A stretch of DNA of 64,000 nt from Pyrrhoderma lamaoense. Taxonomy: Eukaryota; Basidiomycota; Agaricomycetes; Hymenochaetales; Hymenochaetaceae. The stretch is taken from assembly GCA_002794735.1 (NCBI GenBank), contig NBAZ01000014.1, forward strand, positions 372,001-436,000, read 5' to 3'. Shown piece by piece: positions 23,953 to 35,659 of this stretch. A program made the translations under genes and the position numbers. The notes below the pieces were generated by a model that made no database searches, was not told the DNA's origin, and saw nothing but the letters and a program-made list of their open reading frames with translations. The first letter of the stretch is position 1. Each line of letters begins with the position of its first letter.

Positions 23953-26900
23953 ATGCCACTCAACCAATGTGGTCGCCAAAACAACTTGCAAGTGGGAAGA
24001 GATTACAACAGTATAGCTGTAAACCGAGAGACAAGGTTTACAACTATGTGACGAATACTGTTCTTCCAAGTAGGTCTCATATTAACGGATGGATCATTAT
24101 GATGATGTTTAACAAATTATTCCAGGATTAAGGCCACTCTCAATCCATTTCATCTATCTGGAGCCGATCTACCGACTTGCTTGAAAGGAACTCGAACTAA
24201 TATACTTAATCAGATATCTGAGTTTATAGATAATGCCAACTGCGAATCGAATGTAGCATTCTTACTGGGTGCAGCCGGGACGGGAAAACTACTGTTGCGA
24301 CAACCATCGCTGATAAATATCTCAGGACGAGGCGGCTTGGATGTTATCTATTCTTTCTGAGGGAGAGGAGCGACCCATGTCAGTAATCCCGACAATAGCA
24401 TATAATCTCGCTGCATACAATAAGTCCATAGCAATTGCAATCGACAAAGCACTTCAAAACTGCGGTGGCTTGAGCTCAGCATCACTCGATAGTCTTTTCA
24501 ATATTCTACTAAATGAACCTCTTCTTCCGTTGCATCTGAAATAGGTTCCCCAGTTCTCATCGTCCTCGACGCATTGGATGAGTGTGGTACATCAGAATCT
24601 CGGAAATCTCTTCTCCGCGTCCTTATAAAATGGATCTCTACATTGCCTCACAACTTCCGCTTTCTCATCACCTCACGACCGGAAATAGACATCATGTCTT
24701 TTGTGGCATCAATAAAGCCAAACATGATTAATTTGGACATTTTCCCGGACGAGAATATAAATGACGTCCGTGCTTATATCAATCATGAATTGAATTCAAT
24801 GAAGGAGAGTGAGCAGCTAGTTCTTCCAAACAGCTGGCCATGGGAGGATAATATGGAGAAGCTTGTAAAGGTAGCAAATGGATTGTTCATTTGGGCATCG
24901 ACGGCTATCAGATTCATCGAAGAGGAGAAGAAGGGAGTGCCGAAGCTCTGAAACATTGATTCAGTCATAGATCACTCAACTTGGATGGTTTATATGAATC
25001 CATTTTGAGAAATTGTCTCAGCTGGACTGAATCCACGAAAACCAACTTTCCAATGTCTTTTCTCTCATTTTCTTCGGGAGAAGCCCTTGAAAGACAATGA
25101 GATTGACGGAATCATGAATTTGAAGGAAGGGACAACTCGAAGCATCCTCTGCCGTCTACGATCCCTTGTATTTTCGGAAGCAAACCAGGATATACGAATT
25201 CACCACGCATCATTTTATGACTATCTCGTATTCCGAGCTAGCAGAGACAAAGCCTGGTATATTGATTCTAAACGACAGAAGGAGATGATAGCTGAGAAGT
25301 GCTTTGACCGGATGGAAGAACTACTTCGCTTCAATATCTGTGGACTCGAATCATCTTTCTTGCTCAATGAGGAGGTTTCCGACCTTCAGGAGCGCATCGA
25401 GAGAAACATTCCATTGCACTTGATATACATATGCTGTAACTGGGCTCATCATCTACGAGATACGTCATATACACAGAGATTGGGAGACTTGTTGAGAATA
25501 TTTGCATACAACAAACTTCTATTTTGGTTTGAGGTGTTGAGCCTCACTGATACGTTTGATAGCTATGTTGGTATCGCGCTGACATATGCAATTTCATGGC
25601 TCAGGGTGAGCATCAAGTATCAATTCACCATTTCGCTAGGCTAACTTACAAAAGAGCAACGATCCGGAACTGTCCTCATTCCTCAGGGATGCACATCGGC
25701 AAGCCACTGTATTCTCAGATGCCGTATCACAAAGCGTACCACATATCTATTGCAGTCTTCTACCCCTCACCAAAGATGAATCTGTAGTATCACTGCATTA
25801 TAAGAAGTACGCCAGTCCAGTTGCTCATATTGAGTACATTGGGGATAGGCAACGAAGCGCAGTTATCGAAGTCATCAAAAGTGACTGCAAGTGCATTGAG
25901 GCTATATCATTTTCTCTAGATGGAACCCGTATCGTCTCTGCATCAGAGAACGATGTCTGCATGTGGGATGCAACAAGTGGGAAGTTGATCACATCTCTAA
26001 AGTATCATGCCAACAGAATCGCATTCTCCCTGGACGGTGATCTAGTGGCGTTAGCTCTTTCTTGGGAAGAGAACAGGATGATAACGGTGTGGAGTCCCAT
26101 GAAGGTGAGATAGCTCGAGAGCTATGCACTGACGATACTGGTGGCGTTTGCTCTATAACATTCTCAAAAAGCGGAAAATACATTGCGTCAGGGCATGATA
26201 ACGGAAAAATACTGATCTGGGACGTCGAGAACGGTAGCGTACACGGAAAGCCACTTGAGGATAATAGATGGTTTATTGCCCCTGTTTCCTTCTCATACGA
26301 CGATCAGTATCTTGTTTCCGGGTCAGATGACGGGACAATTGTTTTGTGGAATTTACAAAGCAGGCAAATGATATACGATCCGCTGAAAGGTCACACACGA
26401 CGGATTAATACCATCGCGTTCTCGCCAACTGCAAGATATTTTGTGTCAGGCTCAGAGGATAGAATCGCTCGTATCTGGGAAACATCCACAGGCAACGTGA
26501 TTCGCCAATTTGAAGAATGTACACAAGCAGCTTATTCATCTGATGGTCTTCATCCTGGGGTACGATGGTCACGGCACGTTCAAAATATGGAACATGTTGA
26601 ATGTTGACGGATCCCCGAGAGAGTTGAAAACCTCGTATAGATGCGGTCGTGTTGCGTTTGCTCCCGACGGTACACGCTTTGCATTTGTTAGAGACAATAT
26701 TAATACAATTGAACTTTATGATGCCACTGTTGATGTGATCGACACTGAACAAAAACAAGTGCAGAGGATGGTTACTTCACTGGCAGTATCTCCAAGAGGT
26801 AGATATATTGCCTCGGGTGGGCTAGATGGTACCATTTGTGTATGGAATGCAGTCAGCGGAAAGCCTTGCTCTGAGCCATGGAAGAGACACACAGATACAG

Positions 26901-27819
26901 TCATGTCTGTTGCATTTTCGCGAGACGGAAAGCTTGTTGCTTCTGGCTCTCGCGACACTACAGTGAGGGTCTGGGAAGTGTCGAGCGGAGAAACTGTCGC
27001 TATATTTGATGCACACACATTGCCAGTCACCTCAGTTGCCTTCTCACCGAATGTAAATCACCTTGCTTCAGGCTCAGAAGACTGTACGATCCGGGTCTGG
27101 AATGTCGAAAGAAGGGAATTGGCTCTCACGCCACTCAGAGGTGGTGGCGGTATCAGATCTATCGCTTATTCACCCGATGGATCGAAGATCATCTCTGGAT
27201 CAGATGACGGAATATTGCCCGTATTTGGAACGCTACAACTGGCCAATTGCTTTCGACCTTAGAAGGCCATTCTAGACGGGTTCACTCTGTAGCTTATTCT
27301 CGTGATGGTTTGCGCGTCCTCTCTGTATCTGATGATAAAAACTTGCGACTCTGGAATGCCGAAAGTGGGAAAATCGAGTCCATGATGAGCCATGACACGG
27401 TGGTGACCTCGGCATGCCTCTCGCCCGACGGGATGCGATTTCTAACAGGTTCTCTTGACGGAACTATTCACGTGTGGAATACTTTTACCCATGAACTTCA
27501 TCTTGGCCCTTTAGTTGCACATTCAGATAGGGTCCATTTGCTTTACTTCTTTCCCCACAAAAAAAAGTTTACAACTAGCTCCTACGATGGGACAATCAAA
27601 ATCTGGTCAATGGGTGACGTAGATTGGGATCTACGAAGAGATGGATGGGCTGTCGACAAGGACAACAAACTACTCATGTGGCTTCCCAAGGGGCTCCGTG
27701 AGACACTTATCACTCCCAGAAATCCTATCATTATAAATGTCCCATACAACACAAGAGTCGACTTCTCTCGCTATCGAGTCGGAAATGAGTGGGCCACTTC
27801 CATCGTCGCCTCTGGATAA
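23953..27819 (+). pseudogene. NACHT-WD40 NLR-like copy B, probable pseudogene and mosaic
   Basis: It has the same plan as the other copies but many lesions. Exon 1 keeps only a worn motif (RDYNSIAVNRETRF) and then shifts frame. Its first intron and the start of its NACHT exon resemble copy A almost base for base (23,953-24,270). From Walker A onward it matches the other NACHT type (RRLGCYLFFLRERSDP, SLDSLFNILLNEP, EIDGIMNLKEGTTRS) found in F and G. A codon that is CAG in copy G is TAG here (24542-24544), a true nonsense change. There are also shifts near Walker A (about 24,285), 24,377, 24,550, 24,950-25,080, 26,110, 26,550 and 27,215, several being run-length differences. Intron 2 is 25606-25654. 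WD40 repeats and the C-terminal tail are still recognisable to the stop at 27819. Confidence 0.8.
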
Positions 27820-28699
27820 AGACATCTTATCAATCTCCTGCACATCCTTTCTGTCTTCTTATGTAATGCGTAAGCTCATCTCTAGTATACGTACACTCCA
27901 TACACTTCTCATCGCTTTCCTTCTCAAAAGCAATGCTTACATTTAACAAAGTATGGTCACTATGCAGTTTTTTCCGTTTCTCTTTCTATTGTTATTTTGT
28001 AAACATTGATGTTCTGATATTCAAAATATTCCCTCTGCAAATAATAGTAGAAGCATATAACATCTTGAATCGCTGATCACTTCACCCAAACTCACTCAGC
28101 GCCAGGTACTTCAAATCTCCAACTTTTCTTCTCCAAGATTATATATTTATTCATCCAAGCGATTATTAATAAACATGAGCGCATCTAGCAATTGCAGTAC
28201 TTTCACCTCTCAGTAAAAGACATTTCGCTACTCTCCTTCTTCTTATGGACGTAGCGCATAAGGATTACATGTACTCAGAAAGTCAAGCTATTCAACAAGA
28301 GCAAAGCACGTTCACTATTGCATGCCTGATGCTAAAGGAGTAATACGAGACAAGATTCTATACTATCCTCTTCAGAGGATGTCCAGATCTGAGATTGTCA
28401 CCCCGCGAGATATGAATTACAAAGTATGAGAGAAAAAGAGAAGGTGGGAAGATTGATACTACCAGATACATTTACATCATACATATGAAGTTCGAGGATT
28501 AGAGGTGCGTAAGATGACTAGTAGTAAAGATTTGGTTTCTCTGTTTAGGTGGAGAATGCGAACAAGACAAGCTCTGCAGAAAATACAGGGTGTAACAGTA
28601 GTCAATCATGAGTTCCATAGTCTGCAAGATCGTCCCTCAAGTTAGCTCATGTACTTTCGACAAATCTCAACATAGAGGAGATCTCATGCAGTGACAAAC

Positions 28700-29480
28700 T
28701 AGTTTGCATAAGAGTGTATTGGGTTTGAGGTTTTCAATTAGATTAAAAATGAGAAAATAAGCCCTCAATAATCTATGAAACGTTAAAACTACTATAATAA
28801 ATAAACAACGTCGTTAAGAGATACAATGACATAATGTGATACAAAAGAAGCAATATAACATTTCCATTAACATGTGGGCCTTTCTACGCAATTTGAATCA
28901 TTCGTGTCTACGTACCGCAGAAACAGAAGCAACGGTGTAAACTTTCTCTGTTTGTTCATATTTATTGACTTGCCTTATTTGATCTAATCTGTCGATAAAA
29001 TCACTAATCCATCAATCAATTAGAAAATTTTATAAACTATAGTGATCGGAGTTTTTCTAGCCTATATTTCAATACTTCCGTGTAGTAGAAGAACTTCTCA
29101 AGAACAAAGGGAGATGTCTTATCCCCCCGTTTCTCAAGCCCCTTTTATCAATTTCATAATCTATGAAAGACTACCAGTATTATATAAAATTTAGGCGCTG
29201 ATGTCTCTCTTGTTCCTCGCACACACTACCCCTTATTACCGGTGTTATTTGTGTTATAGGTTTTTAGAGCTACAAGTTCACCTTTGTACTTACTTTCCTA
29301 CCTATTGTTTCTCGTTCTTCTACTTTTCAATTTATATAAGTATCGATCTCTTCAAATAGTTTTCTCGGAATGGTATCATTGTTGTTTAAAAAGGTATCAT
29401 ACGCATTTGCAGAACATCTTCTGGTTACAAATACACCGCGATCAAGACCCTACTTAAGCGCCTAGGGTCCATATTGATTT
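28700..29480 (+). repeat. Inverted duplicate flank, left arm
   Basis: This is a diverged inverted copy of about 46,250-47,480. Shared blocks include ATAAACT(A/G)TAGTGATCGG followed by AGTTTTTC, and TTTGAGGTTTTCAATTAG with its inverse near 47,470. It lies 3' of copy B, just as the partner lies 3' of copy F, so a unit of gene plus flank was duplicated and inverted. Confidence 0.65.
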
Positions 29481-30056
29481 CTTTTCATGCTGCTTTTATA
29501 GTACTAGAGAAGCTGGACAACTAGTCGATCCAAAAAGCTCTCTACATCTCTTCTTTCCAAATACGCATATGCACTATATTTCCCCTCCCATATGGCTCGA
29601 AGATTTACTATACTGGCCTTATATATTCCCATGTATCGCTATTATATCGTCCGTGCCCTCGTGTAATATTTGTATCATCCGTATAGTAGTCTTGAAAAAT
29701 AATATAAATTCCTGTATTTCGTGTCTTCAAGTCATTTTTCTCATTACCATATGGTATAGAAACAAACTTAGAGTGATGTTTCTGCAGAAAGTAGATCAGA
29801 ATCAATAATATAGTTTCAAGAGTAAGTGTGTGTATCTGAAACTACCTTTCTGGCATGAGGCATAAAGTAACTATGGGGCTTATACATAACACAAAAAATT
29901 GAGAGATCTCCTTAGTGATGCGAAACTGTACAAAGTAGTAAAGTCAAATCCATAATGACCAAATAACAGATTAGAAGGACCGATTTGGGTGGGGGGAAGG
30001 AGGCCATTATTCTTGGGATTATCTAAAGTGATTCTTGACTTACGTACTGACTATGA

Positions 30057-30064
30057 TATATAAG
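30057..30064 (+). promoter_or_regulatory. TATA box of NLR-like gene C
   Basis: TATATAAG lies 87 bp upstream of ATG 30144. The identical octamer at nearly identical spacing precedes copy D. Confidence 0.55.
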
Positions 30065-30143
30065 TTCCGACACTGATAGTGGCCGGGAGTTCAGACCCCA
30101 GTTATCTTCATATCCTTGTCCAACAATCTAGTTCGATCGTATA

Positions 30144-33100
30144 ATGCCATCCAGCCAAATCGGCCTCAGCAACCACATAATAGTGGAAAGAGATTATAAT
30201 GACGTAGCTGGGAACCAGACAAACTACATATATAATGGCGATTCTAGTACTACTCTATCTAGTAAGTTTTATGAATTTCCCATTGTATGCGATCACGATC
30301 CAAATGGTGATCATATTTTTACAGAGTTGAAAGCGACTCTCACCCCATCTCATCTAACTGGAGCTGATCGACCGACATGCTTGCGAGGAACTCGAACGCA
30401 CATTCTGGAGCAGATATCGCGATTTATTGATAGAGAGAGCTACAACTCGGAGTCGAATGTAGCATTCTTGATAGGTGCAGCCGGTGCAGGAAAAAGTACT
30501 ATCGCAACATCTATTGCAGATAGTTACTGCGAAAAGAGGCAACTCGGATGTCACTTATTCTTTCTCAGGGAAAGGAGTGATCCAAGTTTAGTGATCCGGA
30601 CAATCTCATATAATCTCGCTGCATACAACCCATCTATAGCACTCTTCACTGAGAACGCTCTTCAGAGTCGTGGTGACTTGGCTTCGATGACACTAAAAAG
30701 CCAGTTCAATATTCTTATTAAAGAGCCACTTTCTCTCGTTTCCTATCAATTACAGCATCCTGTTCTCGTTGTACTCGACGCTCTTGATGAGTGCGGAACG
30801 TCTCAAACCAGACAAACCCTCCTCCACGTCTTAGGGGAAGGTCTAATTGATTTGCCCTCCAACTTTCGCTTTCTCATCACTGGACGCCCTGAGAGCGATA
30901 TTATGGCCTTATCACTCTCACTTAGAGCATACGAAATCAATTTGAATGACGTCCCAGACGATAATAAGAAGGATGTCTGTACTTACATCATACATGAATT
31001 TGGATTGCGGAGAAACAGTCTCCAACTTCCAGGTGACTGGCCATGGGACAACAATATGGCGAAACTAGGAGAGGCAGCAGACGGGCTGTTCATTTGGGCG
31101 TCTACAGCAGTCAAGTATGTTCTTGAGAGAAAGCTATTTCGCATTGCGAGACTGAACCGCTTGGTGAACAATGCGAGAGCATTAGACTTGAATGAGTTAT
31201 ATGTGACTGTGTTGGAAAACTCGTTTGATTGGGATGCCAATGCACATGCATTCTTCTCGCGTGTATTCTCGCTCATCTTCTTCGGAAAGTCTGCTCTAAC
31301 TGACGAGGTCATAGACGGGATTCTAGGCGTTGAAACGGGAACAACGTCAGAGTTGCTCTCAGGTCTTCGATCTTTGGTGATATATGAGCCTGGTCGGCCG
31401 GTCAAGATACACCATACATCATTTTATGATTATTTGGTGTCCTGTAAGGGGAAAGGATGGCATATTGATGCTGTATCACAAAAAAGGGAAATTGTCATTA
31501 ACTGTCTCAACAAGATGAATCAATCGCTCTGCTTTAATATCTGCAATCTTGAATCATCCCTCGTGTCCAACAGAGATATTTCTGATCTTCAGGAACGCAT
31601 CGAGAGAAACATCCCAAAGCACCTGAGGTACATATGCTGTTACTGGGGTCATCATATTCAGGAAACGTCATACTCACCCGAACTGGGTGATCTGTTGAAG
31701 ACGTTTTCATATAACAAACTCCTATTCTGGTTTGAGGTGTTGAGCCTCACAGATACGTTCGATAACTATCTTGGTACCGCATTGTTGTACGCAATTTCAT
31801 GGCTTGGGGTGAGCGTTTAGTACATCAATTCTTCATTTTTCTAGGCTGACGTACAGAAGCACAAAGACCCGGAACTATCTGCATTCCTTAGAGATGCATA
31901 TCGACAAGCCAGTATATTCTCAGAGGCGATTTCAAAAAGCGCGCCCCATATCTATTGCAGCCTTCTACCCCTCACCAGAGATGACTCTGTAGTATCAATA
32001 CACTACAAGAAGTACGCCGATCCAGCTGCGAGTATCGAGTACATCGGGGATAGACAACGAAGCGCAGTTATCAAAGTCATCAAAATTGACCACGGTTTCC
32101 ATTGGAATACATGTTTATCATTTTCGCCCGATGGAACCCGTATCGTTACTACATCACCGTATACTGTCTACATGTTGGATGCAGCGAGTGGGAAGGTGAT
32201 CGCAACTCTTAAGTTAACAGCTCACAGAATCGCATTCTCTCCGAATGGTGATCTCGTATCGTTGGCTTCTACTAGAGCGATGGCGGTTTGGAGTCCCATG
32301 GGAGGGGAGATAGTTCGAGAGTTTAGCACAGACATCGAAGATGAAGTTAACACTATCACATTCTCAAAAAGCGGAAAACATATCGCTACAGGATATAATA
32401 ATGGAAAGATCCTGATCTGGGACGCTGAGAGTAGAAGAGTAGATGGAAAGCCACTCGAAGGTCATACTGGAAGAGTCAACTCTGTTTCCTTCTCACATGA
32501 TGATCGGTATATTGTTTCCGGATCGAGTGACAAGACCGTTATAGTGTGGGATGTTCAAAGTAGGGTGATGAAATATGCTCCAGTAAAAGCTCACAAAAGT
32601 TGTGTCAATACCGTCGCATTCTCGCCAACTGCAGAAAGTTTTGTGTCAAGCTCGAACGATAGAACTGCCCGTATCTGGGATACATCCACAGGCGAGGAGA
32701 TTCACCGACTTGGAGGATGTATAAAGGCAAACGATGGTCTTCAAATTCTTGGGTTCAATAGTCCGATTTCAATTAAGATATGGAACATGTTGAATGTTGG
32801 CGAACCTCCGAGAAAGTTGAAAAGTAGGTATGAATGCCTTGATATTGCATTTTCTCCCGATGGTACGCGTTTCGCGATTGCCGGTAGAAGAGATAAAATT
32901 GAAATTTGGGATACCACTGTTGATGTGATCGGCACTGAAAAGCCTGAAATGCAGAGTGAGACTGAGTCATCGGCAGTATCGTCAAGTGGAAGGTTTATCG
33001 CCGTGGGACATGTAACCGGTAGGATTCGTGTGTGGAATACAGCCAACGAGCAGCTTGTCTTTAGGACACGAAGAGGACATAGTGGCGCAGTCGGGTGCGT

Positions 33101-34020
33101 TGCATTTTCGCGAGACGAGAAGCTTGTTGTATCTGGCTCTCGCGACAAAACTGTGAGAGTGTGGAACGCGTTGAGTGGAGAACCTGTCACGATATTCGAA
33201 GGTCACAAAGACTATGTCAACTCCGTTGCCTTTTCACCGGACGGAAAATACATCGCTTCAGGCTCAGGCTTTAATGACGCGACGATTCGAGTCTGGAGTG
33301 TCGAAACAGAGGAATTGGCTCTCGCGCCATTTGAATGTGGTGGCGGTGTACTCGCAGTCGCTTATTCACCCGATGGATCGAAGATCGCTTCGGGATCTGT
33401 TGACGAAACTGTCCGTATTTGGAATGCTACAAATGGCCAATTACTTTCAACACTGGAAGGTCATTCTGAACCGGTCCACTCTGTAGCTTATTCTCCTGAT
33501 GGTTTGCGCATCGCCTCTGTATCTCATGATAGAACTCTGCGAATCTGGAATCTCCAAAGCGGAAGACTCGAATCCGTAATCGAACATGATATGAAGATAG
33601 TGCAATCGGTATGTTTTTCACCTGACGGACCGCTAATTCTGTCAGGATTTCCCCAGATGCTATTCGTGTGTGGGATTCTTCAATCCCTGGTCCAGCTTTT
33701 CCCCCCTGGAAACGTACTTCGAATGGGTCTCCTCTCTTTCCTTCTTTCCTGACGGAAGACGTTTCGTGGCTTGTTATAGTGAAGGGACAATCAGAATCTG
33801 GTCAGTAGATGCCGTAGATTGGGACGTACGAAGAGGAGATGGTTGGGCCGTCGACAAGAACAATAATCTACTCATGTGGTTTCCTGAAGGGCCTCGTGAT
33901 ACACTTATCACTCCCAGAAATCTTGCCATTCTGAATCTGCCATACGTCACAAGAGTCAACTTCTCTCGCTATCTAGTCGGGAACGAGTGGACCAGACCCA
34001 TTGCTGTCACCTCTGGGTAA
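30144..34020 (+). CDS. NACHT-WD40 NLR-like protein, copy C
   Basis: This STAND NTPase has the array's common plan. Exon 1 (30144-30261) encodes MPSSQIGLSNH and the motif RDYNDVAGNQTNYIYNG. Intron 1 (30262-30324) is 63 nt with no stop, so its retention would keep the frame and add 21 residues. Exon 2 (30325-31808) has Walker A GAAGAGKST, Walker B VLVVLDALDECG, RFLITGRPE and HTSFYDYLV. Intron 2 is 31809-31856. Exon 3 runs to 34020 with 14 WD40 repeats, the conserved tail (WDVRRGDGWAVDKNN, LITPRN, VGNEW) and a Ser-Gly end. The frame is lost twice, at the C-run 33651-33654 and the C-run 33701-33706; one added base in each gives a protein of about 1,255 residues. NACHT type 1. Its 3' flank is near-identical to that of copy D, so C and D are probably recent duplicates. 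Confidence 0.88.
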
Positions 34021-34265
34021 AACATCTAAAGAATCATCAGTCATGTATTCTAGTTCTCCAGATGTTATCTATTTCTCACCACAGAATATGAACTACTTCC
34101 ATTATCATTTCGTATTCATTGATATTCGATGCTAAGATGCATACTCTGTTCTCTCCCCCCTGCACACTAGTAGTAACATATGTCAATATACATCATTTGA
34201 TCTCATAAAAATTGTATTTCTTACACGTCTCTGTATTAGCCACCTCCTAAATCCTCATTATAGCT
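34021..34265 (+). repeat. 3' flank shared by copies C and D (first copy)
   Basis: It begins AACATCTAAAGAATCATCAG and stays highly similar to 39,525-39,775 for about 245 bp, including TTCGTATTCATTGATATTCG. It marks the downstream part of a tandemly duplicated gene unit. Confidence 0.85.
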
Positions 34266-35573
34266 CAAAAAGAGATATGCGTGCGTGAACTTGGAAGGCC
34301 AAGCTGATCAATATTTGCGAAAGATAATCTATCACATGCTTGATGATAATCATGTATCGAAGTAGTCCAAACATGATTCTAGTCTTTGTCTTCAAAAAAG
34401 TGTCTAAATATGAGATCATTTTCCCTTCGAAGAATGTAAAATGAGATAAAAGGGAAAAGAGAGGCTTGATAGGATCAGAAATATGGTTGCGCAGCTACCA
34501 AACTCCAATCAAAAATGCATTACTCCTTATATTGAGTCGGTCAACACGGATCTCAGCAATCCAGCACGGTTCTTTACATTAGTCTCATACGGTAGAAGAT
34601 ACAAGGATTAGAACTGCATTGATGATTGAAAAGAGATATGCTAGTTGTTCATATCGATGGAGAACATGAATAAGACAAGACCTAACTGAAAATATCGAGT
34701 GAAATGGTAGTCATGGATGAGTTCCGTAAACCCATTCAAATTCATATAATTACACCTCAGAGGAAAGATAGTAAAGTAACAACGAAGGCTAAATAACGGT
34801 GTATGGAGTTCGAAGGTTCTAATTCGACTCAGAATGAGTAAAGAAGGGGCCCGTCATCTTGACACTCAAGTTCGTGAAATCCGAGTATCACCGAATCCCA
34901 TTGATGATAAGTATGAATGCCTTATATGGATTTTCAATCACGTATCTCATCACTAGAGTTAAGCTACTGTACTTTCAACTTTCGCCGCAATTACATGATC
35001 CAAGGTTTTTTCAGAGCTATTCTGCAAGGCAGTACCCAGGTTCTGACACATTTTAGGTAGATTTAGCTATGTTTCATAAGTATATAAATAAGAACCTAAA
35101 ACCCCATCTCTTCTTGATTCTAATCGATGAACTACTAAATTTTTTGACTGCATCCGATGATGTAATATCAAGTTCCTATAAAGTATAGCTTTGAATTAAT
35201 GAAACAAAGCATGCTCTTTATCAAGTATTGGAACCAAGAACCAGATTACTAAGCATGATTTGGAATGATCATAACGTTGTTTGCGAATTATTTGTGGGAG
35301 CAAAGAGAAACTTCCATAGCAACACGAGGCCGATAAGAGAGTTACGGAATTAGATACAAATTATCGGTAAGAAGATTAAGATAGTTTCGGTGCTTTATTG
35401 GTACGTGGTGATTCCTTATAATATCATGTGAAGTTAGTCTGTGTAATAGAAGCCATCGGTATGAAGTGAGCTCCGGAAAAAACTTGTACCGTGAATGCCA
35501 TGCATTCCATTCCTCAATAGGGTCCTTCTATAAGCTATTATATTGCAAAGGTGATAATCAAGTTGGAAATCAG

Positions 35574-35581
35574 TATATAAG
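35574..35581 (+). promoter_or_regulatory. TATA box of NLR-like gene D
   Basis: TATATAAG lies 86 bp upstream of ATG 35660 and matches the copy C box. Confidence 0.55.
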
Positions 35582-35659
35582 GAATAGGAAGGGTGGTTAC
35601 CATCGCTTACTTTCAGGCTGACCTTATAGACTCATCTAAGAGCACAAAACACTTGTATA

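Larger units (their letters stand above)
27820..30143. other. Intergenic between copies B and C, contains half of an inverted duplication
   Basis: No supported gene; a 79-codon frame at 29,569-29,808 has no motif or paralogue. Positions about 28,700-29,480 are the inverted counterpart of about 46,250-46,960, which is the 3' flank of copy F. The right end holds the promoter of copy C. Confidence 0.55.
34021..35659. other. Intergenic between copies C and D
   Basis: Positions 34,021-34,265 form a close direct repeat with 39,521-39,775. The remainder shows no supported coding frame. A block near 34,850-34,910 is a worn relative of the flank near 23,467. Confidence 0.55.

Noticed and set aside
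29569..29808. 79-codon hydrophobic frame on +
   Set aside because: Lies in AT-rich spacer with no paralogue or motif; composition alone explains the hydrophobicity.
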